Below are positions 42,020-52,000 of a stretch of DNA of 64,000 nucleotides, one piece after another. The stretch covers positions 1 through 64,000 of the forward strand of contig JBFMCV010000002.1 in assembly GCA_040754335.1 (NCBI GenBank), written 5' to 3'. Both the position numbers and the translations under genes were made by a program. Source of the DNA: Thermodesulfobacteriota bacterium (GTDB lineage Bacteria > Desulfobacterota_D > UBA1144 > Nemesobacterales > UBA2774). Within the stretch, counting starts at the first letter, position 1, and each line of letters starts with the position of its first letter. The notes beneath the pieces are model-generated. The model saw only the letters and a program-made list of their open reading frames with translations. It was not told where the DNA came from and did not search any database.

Positions 42020-45000
42020 TTATACCTTCCCCCACTTTATAATCTTCAAATCCAGCACGAACACGGCGTAGAAGACAGGGACGAGCACGAGCTCTATGAC
42101 CGTCGCAAGCGCGAGGCCGCCTATCTGCGCGTAGCAGAGGGGCTGCCAGAGCGGGCCACCGTGTATGGCGAGGGGGAAGAGGGCGAGTATCGTCGCGCCT
42201 ACGGTTATAAGCACGGGTCTCAGACGCGCGATCCCGGCATCGAGCAAGGAGTCCTCGAACGGCTCCCCTTCCTCGTGCTTCACCTCTATGAAGTCGAAGA
42301 GCACTATCACGTGGCTCACGATAACCCCTACGAGGCTCGCGATGCCGAGGAACGCCATAAACCCGAATGCCTCCCTCATTATGAGCAGCGCCGCGAGCGA
42401 GCCGACTACGCCGTACGGGACGGCCGCGAATACGAGGAAAGGCTTTACCGCGTTATTGAACTGGAGCACGAGCGCGACGAATATCGCCAGTACGGATATG
42501 ATGAGGACGGTCGTGAGGTTCCTGAAACCCTGTATCTGCTTCGCCTTCTCCCCTCCGTACACCATCTGATACCCGGGCGGGAGGCTGTCTTCGAACGCGT
42601 CTATCTCTTTCCCGGCCTTGCCGAGTATCGTCGAGGGGTACGCTCCCGGCTCGGGGAAGCCTATCACGCTGATGGTCCTGAAATGCTCGCGGCGCATAAT
42701 GCGCGAGACCTCCATCCCGTAATTGACGGACGATACTTCGAGGAGCGGAATCTTCTGCTCGTTGTCGGAGGCGTAGACGTAGAGGCTCTGTAGGTCCGAG
42801 AGCTCGGCCCTCTCGTCCACCCGGAGCCTTGCGAGCACCGGAATCTGCTTGTCCCCCTCCTGATATACCGTGACCTCGGCCCCGCTCAAACCCGCAGCCG
42901 AGGATACGGCCACGTCTTCGTTCGTTATTCCGGAAAGGTTCGCCCGGTCGGGGTCTACGTCGAGCCTCACCCTGAAGCTGTCCTCGAACCAGTCGTCCCT
43001 CACGCTCATGGTCTCGGGCACTTTCCTGAGTATGCCCTTGAGCTCCTCCGAAAGCCTCCTCAGAGTGCCGATGTCCTCGGCCTCGCTCACGTACTCTGAG
43101 CTGATGTCCGATCTGCCTGATATGTGTATCTGTATCGGGTAGTCGACCGGGTTCAGCTGGAGCTGTCTCACCTCGAAGTACGCTCCCGGTATCCTCCCCG
43201 AGAGCGCCTTCTGTATCACGGGCGCGAGCGCGGGCGTGTCGTCCTTGTCGCTCACCTTCAATATTATCTGCGCGTAGTTCGTCTGCTGCTGCTCCGGGGA
43301 GAGCGTATACCAGAAGCGCGGGCCGCCTCCGCCGACGAATGCGGTCACGGAATCGAGGACGCTCTCTTTCCTCTTTTCCTTCACGCCGTATTCGCGTGTG
43401 ACCTCTTCGATCACTTCCTCCGCCTTCGCCGCAACCGCATTCGTCTGAGAGAGCGCGACTCCGTTCGGGAGCCAGACGTCTACGTATGAGAGGTACTCGA
43501 CGTCCTCGGGAAAGAAAGAGGACGCAAGGCGTGAGGCCACGAGGCCGCCCAGGACGAAGAAGGCGAGCGAGAACGCGAGCACCTTCTTCCTGTGCTCGAT
43601 CGCGTACTTCCCGACCCGGTGATAGAAGCCGTAGAAGCCGGTCGTTCTCTTTTCCTCTATGGTCTCTTCGGGCTTTTTCCCCGCTCTCAGCAGGTAGAAC
43701 CCCAGGAACGGAATGAACGTCATCGAGACGAGCCTCGAGGAGACGAGCGCGCACGCCATCACGACGGGGAGGCTGTAGAGGAACTCCCCTGTCGTGCCCG
43801 TGAGCATGAGGTAGGGGAGGTACGCGACTATGTTCGTCACTGTCGCGAACATTATCGCGCGGGCGAGCTTCGTCGGGCCCAGCCACGAGGCGACCTCGGG
43901 CGGGTGGCCTAGCGCGAGGTTGCTCTTTATCGCGTCGTTCGCGACGACGGGGTCGTCGACGAGGAGCCCCAGCGCTATGATGAGCGTCGCGATCGAGACC
44001 TGTTGTAAATCGATTCCGAGGAGATACATGAGCCCGAACGTCATAGAGAGCGTTATCGGGATCGAGAGCGCCATGAGCAGCGCCGAGCGCCATTCGCGGA
44101 AGCCGAACCACGCGACCAGGACGACGAGTATGATCGCCTCGACGAGCGCCTCCATGAAGAGGTCCATGTTGTCCTGCACCTGCTCGGGCTGGTCGGAGGT
44201 CTTGGCTATGATGAGGTCTCTGGGGATGATGTGCTGTAGCTCCGCCTTGGCCTGATCTAGCGCTTCTCCGAACTTTTCTATCTGGTCGTCTTTTCTCATC
44301 TGTACCGCGAGAGTGATGGCCCGGGACCTCCGCCATTTGCCGTCCTTATCGCGCCACGAATAGAAATTGAGAAAGGTCGGAGGGTCCTGGTAGCCCCTCG
44401 TTATCTCGAACAGGTCTCTCAGGTAAACGGGCACACCCTCGGGGGTCTTCGATATGACGACGCCCCCTATCTCGCCCGGGTCCGTGAACTGTCCCGACGG
44501 GTAGACCAGGACTTCGCTGCCTCCGACGTCGAACTCCCCTCCGGGCAGGTCTGTGTTGCGGGCGTTCACCTTCTGCTTTATATCGGCGGGCAGGATTCCG
44601 TACGAGGCGAGCTCCTCCTGGGAGTAGTCGAGATAGACGCGCTGGGGGAGGACGCCCGAGCGCTCTATTATGGAAACCTCCTCGACCGACTGGAGCACCT
44701 CCGTTATGAGCTCGGTCACGTTCTCGAGGTCGCTGTAGCTGTACTTGTCTCCCGCGACCGCTCCGAGCTTCTTTTCCGTCTCAGCGGCGTTTCCTATGAG
44801 CACGGGCTCCCAGGCGTCCACGTGGAAGCCCGAGAGACCGAGCTTTTCGGCGGAGAACCTTTTCGTGAACGCGAGGAAATCTCCGGGGCTCGCCGTTACT
44901 TCCGCGTCTAATGCAATGAACCCGGGCGCGCTCACGACGCGCGGGTCTTTCGCCATGCCTCCCTCTGTAAGTGATATGGAGAGCATTTCGAAGACCGTGC

Positions 45001-45649
45001 CGAGGCTCGCGGCGTCGATCGAGCCCGGCAGCGCGACGACGAAAGTCATGCGCTTGCCCGCTTCCTCCGGGGGGAACTGCGAGCGCATGGACTCTATCGC
45101 TTTATTTATGTTCCGGGCGCGGACTGCTATCTCGACTCCGCTTTCCTTGGGGGACGCGACGGTGAGCATCATCGCCGCGGTGTTCCCGAAACCGCTGTTG
45201 AACTTTATAGGCCCCGCGCCATTCGGGAGGTTGTTGTTCAGGTAATCGAGGCGGAGGTTTATGTCGTTGAACTGCGGGGTCGTGTCCTTCAGGTCTTCGG
45301 ATAACTGCACCTGGACAATGGCCATTCCCGGAAGCGACGTGGACTTTATCGCGAACTCGTTTCCGGGGTCGGGCTCGTGGAGGTATGAGTTCTGGGCTAT
45401 CGTCTCCTCCATGGGCTTCGTTACGAGCTGCTCGACCTTTGCCGCGTCCGCTCCCGGCCAGGGGCACGTCGCGACCGCGATGAGGACGGGTATGTCCGGG
45501 TCCTTCCGCTTGGGCATGTTGAGCCAGCCGTATACGCCCCATGCTAAGACCGCGATCAGCAGCACCCATGAGATCTGCCTCTTCTCGGTAAAGAAGCGCG
45601 CCGTGTTGTGCGTGCTGGCGATTATGTCGTTGTCGTCTCTGTGCGGCAT
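42020..45649 (-). CDS. RND efflux pump, inner-membrane permease subunit
   Basis: Proton-driven tripartite pump component. At 1209 residues it is about 150 longer than AcrB-type pumps. Paired transmembrane blocks and porter domains are evident; the TM4 proton-relay Asp pair is in ALGLLVDDPVVANDAI. The extra length is mostly a soluble segment at about 167-302 within the first porter region (FVVALPGSIDAASLGTV, RVVSAPGFIALDAEV), before KYSYSDLENVTELITEVLQS. The substrate is unknown. Last gene of a tolC-adaptor-pump operon. Confidence 0.93.
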   Translation of the reverse strand: MPHRDDNDIIASTHNTARFFTEKRQISWVLLIAVLAWGVYGWLNMPKRKDPDIPVLIAVATCPWPGADAAKVEQLVTKPMEETIAQNSYLHEPDPGNEFAIKSTSLPGMAIVQVQLSEDLKDTTPQFNDINLRLDYLNNNLPNGAGPIKFNSGFGNTAAMMLTVASPKESGVEIAVRARNINKAIESMRSQFPPEEAGKRMTFVVALPGSIDAASLGTVFEMLSISLTEGGMAKDPRVVSAPGFIALDAEVTASPGDFLAFTKRFSAEKLGLSGFHVDAWEPVLIGNAAETEKKLGAVAGDKYSYSDLENVTELITEVLQSVEEVSIIERSGVLPQRVYLDYSQEELASYGILPADIKQKVNARNTDLPGGEFDVGGSEVLVYPSGQFTDPGEIGGVVISKTPEGVPVYLRDLFEITRGYQDPPTFLNFYSWRDKDGKWRRSRAITLAVQMRKDDQIEKFGEALDQAKAELQHIIPRDLIIAKTSDQPEQVQDNMDLFMEALVEAIILVVLVAWFGFREWRSALLMALSIPITLSMTFGLMYLLGIDLQQVSIATLIIALGLLVDDPVVANDAIKSNLALGHPPEVASWLGPTKLARAIMFATVTNIVAYLPYLMLTGTTGEFLYSLPVVMACALVSSRLVSMTFIPFLGFYLLRAGKKPEETIEEKRTTGFYGFYHRVGKYAIEHRKKVLAFSLAFFVLGGLVASRLASSFFPEDVEYLSYVDVWLPNGVALSQTNAVAAKAEEVIEEVTREYGVKEKRKESVLDSVTAFVGGGGPRFWYTLSPEQQQTNYAQIILKVSDKDDTPALAPVIQKALSGRIPGAYFEVRQLQLNPVDYPIQIHISGRSDISSEYVSEAEDIGTLRRLSEELKGILRKVPETMSVRDDWFEDSFRVRLDVDPDRANLSGITNEDVAVSSAAGLSGAEVTVYQEGDKQIPVLARLRVDERAELSDLQSLYVYASDNEQKIPLLEVSSVNYGMEVSRIMRREHFRTISVIGFPEPGAYPSTILGKAGKEIDAFEDSLPPGYQMVYGGEKAKQIQGFRNLTTVLIISVLAIFVALVLQFNNAVKPFLVFAAVPYGVVGSLAALLIMREAFGFMAFLGIASLVGVIVSHVIVLFDFIEVKHEEGEPFEDSLLDAGIARLRPVLITVGATILALFPLAIHGGPLWQPLCYAQIGGLALATVIELVLVPVFYAVFVLDLKIIKWGKV

Positions 45650-45709
45650 GGGTCTCGGTCGGTTACCGGACGGTTTAAGATTGCTTCACTTGCTCCCTTC
45701 GCTCCACGA

Positions 45710-46822
45710 TCACGGGATTATTCTTACCTCTTCTCCTTCGCGGATGATCTGGGAGCCCATGATTACGACCTTCTCTCCGGGGGCGAGCCCTTCCATCACG
45801 GCCACGCTGTTCCCGTATACGCTCCCCAGGAGCACGTCCTTTTTCCGCGCGAATGTTTTCCCTTCCCGCTCGTCTACGACGAACACGGCGAATTCCCGGC
45901 CGTCCGTCGAGGAGCGCACCACGGAGCCGAGAGGGAGCAGCACTACGGGCACGTCTTTCCCTTTTGTATCGAGCGCGAGAGAGGCGATCATGCCGGGCTT
46001 AAGGACGTTATCGGGGTTCGGTATCGTTATCTCGACGTTAAACACACGCGACCGCGAGCCCGCTTCGGGCGCTATCTCCGTAATCCTCCCCTTAAAGAAC
46101 GTGTCCGGTATGGATTCTGTAGTGACCGACATCCCGTCCCCGAGCTTCACGTCCCCTAGCACTACGTCGGGCACGGCGAAGAGCACTTTCACCGACGTAA
46201 CGTCGGCCAGCACGAATCCCCGGGTGCCCGGCCTCACGTAGCTCCCGACCTCTATGTCGCGCTCGAGGAGTACGCCGTTCATGGGCGCGCGCATGGTGCA
46301 GTAGTCGAGGTTCTGCTGCGCGCCCACTACCTTGGCCTTCCCGCCCTCAACCTGCGCCTTCGCGGTCTCATACTCCTTGGTCGCGTGCTCGTAGTCGTTA
46401 ATCGTGATGCTCTTGGTCGAATACAAGATAGTAGTCCTGTCGTAATCGGCCTTCCCTTTTACGTATGACGCCTGCGCCTCCGCGAGCTCCGACTTGGCCT
46501 CTATCACCTTGGAGAGATATTCCGTATCGTCTATCGCCGCCAGCGCGGCTCCCTTCGTTACATCATCGCCTTCCTGCACATCCCTCATGCGCCCGTCCGA
46601 GCCCATGACCTGCATGATCTCCCTGACGTATCCGTCGACCTTGAAGTCGAGGCTCACCTGCGTATAAGGGTTTACGGTCGCCGTGAACCTGAGAGGGCCC
46701 GTGACCTCGCCCGGAGTGGCGGCCTTCACCCTCACCGGCGTGACGGTCTTTTCGTATCCGCTCCCGCACGCGCACAGCGCGGCGGCCAGGGCAAAGGCTA
46801 TGTGTGCGGAGATGCGTCTCAT
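45710..46822 (-). CDS. RND pump periplasmic adaptor (membrane-fusion lipoprotein)
   Basis: 370-residue adaptor linking the RND pump to the outer-membrane channel. The signal peptide ends in lipobox ALCAC, with Cys19 the probable lipidation site. A lipoyl/barrel-sandwich part flanks a coiled-coil hairpin (about 100-185, VIEAKSELAEAQASYVKGKA), followed by beta-barrel and membrane-proximal domains (GMIASLALDTKG, GLAPGEKVVIMG). GGGGAGGAAT overlaps the end of the TolC gene; six bases separate them. Confidence 0.92.
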   Translation of the reverse strand: MRRISAHIAFALAAALCACGSGYEKTVTPVRVKAATPGEVTGPLRFTATVNPYTQVSLDFKVDGYVREIMQVMGSDGRMRDVQEGDDVTKGAALAAIDDTEYLSKVIEAKSELAEAQASYVKGKADYDRTTILYSTKSITINDYEHATKEYETAKAQVEGGKAKVVGAQQNLDYCTMRAPMNGVLLERDIEVGSYVRPGTRGFVLADVTSVKVLFAVPDVVLGDVKLGDGMSVTTESIPDTFFKGRITEIAPEAGSRSRVFNVEITIPNPDNVLKPGMIASLALDTKGKDVPVVLLPLGSVVRSSTDGREFAVFVVDEREGKTFARKKDVLLGSVYGNSVAVMEGLAPGEKVVIMGSQIIREGEEVRIIP

Positions 46823-46828
46823 GCGCGT

Positions 46829-48226
46829 CTATTCCTCCCCCATCGCTTTCTCGAGCTCCGCGCGCGCGGTCCAGTATCCGAGCACGGCTTCCTGATAGTC
46901 CTTGTTCTTTTCCTCGAGGGACGATTCCGCTTCGAGCACTTGCTCTAGGATGGCGGATTCCTGCCTGTACTTGTTCATCGTAACGCGGAGCCTTTCTCTC
47001 GCGGCTGCCTGCTCCATCTCCGTAACGTCTATCAGGGCCGCGGCTTCTTCAAGCTTGCGTATCTTTGTATTGACGTCGATGATGACGTCGGATTCCGATT
47101 CGTCGAGCAGGTTCTTCGCCTGGATCACCGCCTTCTTCTTCTCCGCTATCTCCGCCTGCCTCCGCCCCCAGTCGAAGAATTCCCACTTGGCGAATAGCGC
47201 CACGGTCGAGGTGTTCTCGGGCAGGAGCTCTATGTCGAGGTTGGCGGTGTACTGGAGCTGTACCCCTACTTCGGGTATGTACTTCGACTTCTTGATATCC
47301 ACCTCGTTCTCCGCGAATTCGATATTGAGCCTGGCGGCGTTCACCTCCGGGCGCTCCGCGAGCGCTATCTCCTCCGCCTCTTTCGGATTAACGGTAATCG
47401 ACTCCGCGCTTCCCACGGGGGTGACCGTGAACTCCGTCTCCACGTCCCGCCCGAGGAGCTTGTTCAATTTCTCCTTCTGCGTAGCCATTTCGTTTTTCGT
47501 CTTGAATTCGTCGTACTCTGCCTTGCCGAGCCTGGCCTTCACCTCGAGGCTCTCGCTCTCGAGAGCCCTGCCCACGGCGACGTACCTGTTGACGAGCTCG
47601 TAGAGCTCCCGGAGGAATACTATCTTTTCCCTCTCCGCCTGGAGCTCGCTCTCCGATTTCAGTATGTTGTAGTACTCCTTCTTCACTTCCTCGGCCACCT
47701 GCTGCTGTCTCGCGCGGAGCTCCTCGCCGAAGAGGGACTTCTCCACCTTCCGCTGCTTCACGTAGAGGTATATCTCGTAGAGCTGCGTTATGGGCTGGGC
47801 GACTGACGCGTTAATGAACGTCGTGAAATCGGGCGCGGTCGATATCTTGGTGGTCTCGGCAGGTATAGGGCCTATTCCGGGGAAGTTGCCGAACGCCCCC
47901 TTCCTGAACGTGAAGGCTTCGTTAGACAGGTGATAGGACTCGTACGCGCTCACGTTGAATTCCGGGAAGAGCTTCGTCTTGGCCGCCCTGACGGCGTCAC
48001 CCGCCTTCTCCACCTGTAATATGGCGTTATCTATGGAGAGGTTGTCCTCGAGCGCGATCGAGAGCGCCTCTTCGAGCGTGAGCGTCTCGATGTGGCCGCT
48101 TTCTTCTCCCCCCGAGGCCGGGGGGGAGGGGAAATAGACGGTCAGAGCCAGGAAGGCGCATATCAGAACGCGATAAACGCGTCCCGGGAGCCCGGCGCCC
48201 GCTCGTAAGTGCACAGATGGACCCAT
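46829..48226 (-). CDS. TolC-family outer-membrane channel
   Basis: 465-residue outer-membrane efflux protein. After the signal peptide (about 15-42) come LTLEEALSIALEDNLSIDNA and two homologous helical repeats of about 200 residues, rich in long amphipathic helices (EVDIKKSKYIPEVGVQLQY starts the second beta segment). It would form the exit duct for the pump encoded by the next two genes. GGAGG directly abuts the ATG at 48,232, so the ATG six bases on (48,226) is better spaced and is chosen. Confidence 0.92.
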   Translation of the reverse strand: MGPSVHLRAGAGLPGRVYRVLICAFLALTVYFPSPPASGGEESGHIETLTLEEALSIALEDNLSIDNAILQVEKAGDAVRAAKTKLFPEFNVSAYESYHLSNEAFTFRKGAFGNFPGIGPIPAETTKISTAPDFTTFINASVAQPITQLYEIYLYVKQRKVEKSLFGEELRARQQQVAEEVKKEYYNILKSESELQAEREKIVFLRELYELVNRYVAVGRALESESLEVKARLGKAEYDEFKTKNEMATQKEKLNKLLGRDVETEFTVTPVGSAESITVNPKEAEEIALAERPEVNAARLNIEFAENEVDIKKSKYIPEVGVQLQYTANLDIELLPENTSTVALFAKWEFFDWGRRQAEIAEKKKAVIQAKNLLDESESDVIIDVNTKIRKLEEAAALIDVTEMEQAAARERLRVTMNKYRQESAILEQVLEAESSLEEKNKDYQEAVLGYWTARAELEKAMGEE

Positions 48227-48382
48227 CGACATCCTCCTTTAATGTACGGCCGGTAAAGCGTAAGGAATTCTGAATCTCAGGTTCAAATTATTTTAGATAA
48301 TTTTATCACTAAAATAAAACTGGCGGACAGACAATGTGTGCTGATGTACGGTTCTCATGTGACTCCTCTGCTAAACCTACAA

Positions 48383-48733
48383 TGTCATTTCGACCGCTGC
48401 TTCGAGCGAGCAACGGTTTCGATCGAGTGAGAAACCGGTCGACCCCGGCTGATTGCTGTGAGTTGTCATCTGCTTCAATAGTTACTGAAAACAAAATAAG
48501 TAGGACGCCTCGGGCTGATTGTAAGTTCGCTTCTCACAAGCAGCATCCGTGTAGTAGAAAACAAAGCGGGAGAAATCTATTGTTAGTATTTCTTCTTTAA
48601 AACAAATCAAACCAACAGATTTCTCGCTATTAGAATTTGGTACAGCGACATTACCAGTATTACTTAACATCGTGTTTCATAAGCATAGGCGTCCGGTTCT
48701 TGCACTAGTTCAGAACCGTTGCTCGAAATGACA
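48383..48733. repeat. Expanded family B repeat with inserts
   Basis: Opens TGTCATTTCGACCGCTGC and closes GCTCGAAATGACA. Between are GGGAGAAATCTATTGTTAG and ACCAACAGATTTCTCG (the normal core at about 48,569-48,626) plus extra blocks TTCGATCGAGTGAGAAACCG and CCGGTTCTTGCACTAG. The last resembles CCGGTTCTTACGCTTG in the 129-bp repeats, so families A and B share modules. Confidence 0.65.
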
Positions 48734-48957
48734 AGTAAGGGGCGAGATTGCCGCACCAGGCCTGTCCCGTACTAGATACGGGAATGGTGCTCCTACAATT
48801 CTGAGCGGCTCTCCGCAATTTCTCCCCGGGCAATTCACAAGGGCTTAAAAACAGGTAGAATGTTTAAAAAGGGGCAGGGTTCTATATTTTTTACCTATGA
48901 TCGCCTGTTGTGCATTGCAGAGCAGATTTTTTTCTCCGGCCCGACGGCAATATTACT

Positions 48958-48987
48958 CCGTAATGGTAAATATATTAATAATTACGG
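48958..48987 (+). promoter_or_regulatory. Inverted repeat upstream of the glyoxylate-shunt gene
   Basis: CCGTAAT (48,958-48,964) and ATTACGG (48,981-48,987) are perfect inverted arms 16 bp apart, just upstream of the promoter candidate at 49,007-49,034. The position suits a regulator-binding site, but the regulator is not known. Confidence 0.35.
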
Positions 48988-49006
48988 CAGGTTATTATAG
49001 TTTTAT

Positions 49007-49034
49007 TTGATTTGAGGGCCGGGTGTATTATAAT
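49007..49034 (+). promoter_or_regulatory. Sigma-70-type promoter of the glyoxylate-shunt fusion gene
   Basis: TTGATT, 16-bp spacer, TATAAT; consensus -10 and a partial -35. It predicts a leader of about 50 nt before AAGGAG and the ATG at 49,091. Confidence 0.5.
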
Positions 49035-49090
49035 GATGGTTCCCTTTTTTAAACTTTTGCACAGTAAAAAACCCAAGGAGAAGGAGCGAC

Positions 49091-52000
49091 ATGAGCACCG
49101 TTCGTGATATTTCAAAACAGCCGTTCAAGGTAATCTCGGCGCCGAGGAACCTCCAGATAAGGAACAGCCTCCTGAGCGAGTATGCCGACATATATACTCC
49201 TCAGGTCCTGGAAGCACTCAAGGCGCTTTCCGTATTCAATAAAGACCAGAAGCTGCTGATGGAAAAGCGGTACGCGAGGCGCGCGCAGCGGAACCGCAAC
49301 AGGGAGAGGATAAGGTTCCTCAACCCGAACGATTTCATACCCCGCACCAATATAAAGGTACAGGACGCGCGGGACGGCAAGTTCGTGGGCTCCGAGATCC
49401 CTCATGACCTCCAGAGGCAGTGGATACAGGGCACGGGCCCCGCGGCCAAGCCGAACACTTCCCTCGACAAGAGCATCAGGAACGTAGCTTACGCTCTCCT
49501 TTCGGGCGCTGACGGCTGGATGTTCGACGGCGAGGACGCCCTCGGACAGATAAACACGATGTCGCTCGACAACCAGAGGAACCTCAAGCTCGCCATAAGG
49601 AAAGACCCGGTTTTCATGAACGTCGCCGAGCAGGTCTCGAGGGAGATGAACGACTGGGCGAAGGGGTTCTTCGGCCGCGAGATCATACTCGACTGGAGAA
49701 AGCAGCTCGACTTCACGACGAAGATCTTCCGCGCGAGGGGGCTGCACCTCGACGACAGGCACATAAGGGACGAGAACGGTCTCATGCTTTCGGCCTCGAT
49801 CGTCGATGTAGTGCTTTACATTGTGAACAACTATCAGGAGCTCGATAAATCCGGCTCGTCGCTCGTTCTATACCTCCCGAAGATACAGACGGCCGAAGAG
49901 GCCGCATTCTGGAACGAGCTCTTGTCCGCGCTGGAGGACCACCTGAACCTTCCGCTCGGCGCGATAAAGGTATACGTGCTCGTCGAGCAGCTGGAGGCCA
50001 CCTTCCAGCTGATGGAGATACGCGCGGCGCTCGGCAGGCATTTCGTCGGGTTCAACACGGGCAGGTGGGATTACATAAACAGCGTGTCCGACGCGATGGC
50101 GTGGGACCAGTCTTTCATAAACCCGAACATAGAATCGATAACGATGACTTACGGCTACATGAGGAATTACGAAGACCGCGTGCGCAGGGCCGTGAACACT
50201 CCGGGCGTCAACCATAACTACGCCCTCTGGCAGGGCGGAATGGAGCCCAACATCCCCGTAGGCTCCGACAAGGGTGTAAAAGAGGGGATGAAGAAGGCGG
50301 TCGAGGGGGCAAAGAGGGAGCAGCAGGCCGGGGCCAGCGGCAAGTGGGTCGCTCACTGGAAGATGGTGCACATAGTAAGGCCGGTATGGGAAGAAGCCGG
50401 GGAAGAGAACCAGATGGGCAAGAAGTTCCCGCCCCTCACCTACACCGACGAAGACGCCGACGGTCTCACTCTACTCGAGCCGGCGCCGAGGACCGTAAGG
50501 GGCGCAAGGAACCTCATATCCGTCGCATTACAATACGGCAACGCCTTCGGACAGGGCTTCCAGGCGGCGGCGCTCAAGCCCGCCGACTTCTTCGGCAACG
50601 ACGACATACTCTATTTAATGGAAGACATGGCCACGGGCGAGATACGCCTCAGCATACTCTGGGAATGGGTGGACAAGGGCGCGGTCCTCACCGAGGACGA
50701 CAAGGAGACCGGGGTCAAGGCAGGGGACATATTCACCTCGGATTTATTCGAGAGGCTCCTCGCCGAGGAATACGACAAGCTGCTCAAGGCGAAGGACAAG
50801 GACGTACACGACGACTCCAAGCCCACGACGCTCCCGATAGCTAGGGAGATAGTGGAGACATACGTGCTCGACAACATCAAGACGCCCTGGTACATCGACC
50901 TCCTCAACATAAACCTCAACAACCACGACCTCTCTACGGCCAAGATCAGGATAAAGCAGTACATGGACGCCTTCAAAAAGGACGGCACGCGTATCACGGA
51001 GAACCTCGACTTCCTCCCTGAAACGAGGATAGACACGACTCTCGAGGACGAGCTCGATTCGTTCGAGAGGGAAGTGAGGGAGATGAAGGAGTGGTTCGCG
51101 CAGCCGAGGTTCAAGGGCATAAGGCGTCTTTACTCGGCCCGCCAGGTGGTACAGCAGGCGGGGACGATAGAAAACGACTACACGGTCGCGAGGAGATACT
51201 CCGAGGAATTCTACAACAGGCTCCGGGAGCTCTTCGCCAAGGGTGAGCAGATAACGACTTTCGGCCCCTACTCGCCGGGACAGATAGTCACGATGAAGCG
51301 CATAGGGATAGAAGGAATATATCTCGGCGGCTGGGCGACGTCCGCCAAAGGGTCGCTGTCTGAAGACCCGGGCCCGGACCTCGCGAGCTATCCGCTGAGC
51401 CAGGTGCCGGATGAGGCTGCCGGGCTAGTGCGCGCTCTCCTCACCGCCGACAGGAACCAGAAGTTCATGAGGTCCCGCATGTCGGAGAAGGAGAGGAAGG
51501 CGACGCCGAAGGTCGATTACAGGCCTTTCATTATCGCCGACGCCGACACGGGACACGGAGGCGACGCCCACGTGAGGAACCTCATCAAGAGATTCGTCGA
51601 GGCGGGCGTTACCGGTTATCACATCGAAGACCAGAAGCCGGGCACGAAGAAATGCGGACACCAGGGCGGCAAGGTGCTCGTTCCGGTTGACGAGCAGATA
51701 AAGAGGCTGAATGCCGCAAGGTTCCAGCTCGATATAATGAAAGTGCCGGGGATCATCGTCGCCCGCACGGACGCCGAGGCCGCAAACCTCCTCGACGGAA
51801 GGGGAGACGAGCGCGACCAGCCGTTCATTCTCGGAGCGACGAACACGACCGTTCCCGGATACAAGAACTGCTACCTCGCTATACTCAAGAGGTTCTTCGA
51901 CAAGGGCATCACCGACGTTAACGGGTTCATGATGTACAAGATATCGGACGCCGAATACGACGAGGTATACGAGTGGTTCGACAAGGTCGGCCTCACCCCT

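Larger units (their letters stand above)
48227..49090. other. Large divergent intergenic region with repeats and regulatory sites
   Basis: 864 bp without a supported gene. An inverted family D element (ACAATGTGTGCTGATGTACG, about 48,332-48,375) leads into an expanded family B element at 48,383-48,733 with inner inserts; a family C element (GCCTGTCCCGTACTAGATAC, GGTGCTCCTAC) is at 48,762-48,800. The last 250 bp are AT-rich leader with the palindrome and promoter listed separately. Frames of 60-90 codons inside 48,300-48,670 are repeat text. Confidence 0.65.

Noticed and set aside
42453-44336. 627-codon frame on the same strand as the RND gene
   Set aside because: Shifted-frame shadow of the RND pump: Arg-rich, low-complexity product; the true frame has clear RND motifs.
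48334-48600. 88-codon plus-strand frame upstream of the fusion gene
   Set aside because: Entirely within family D and B repeats; no start signal and no resemblance to a protein family.
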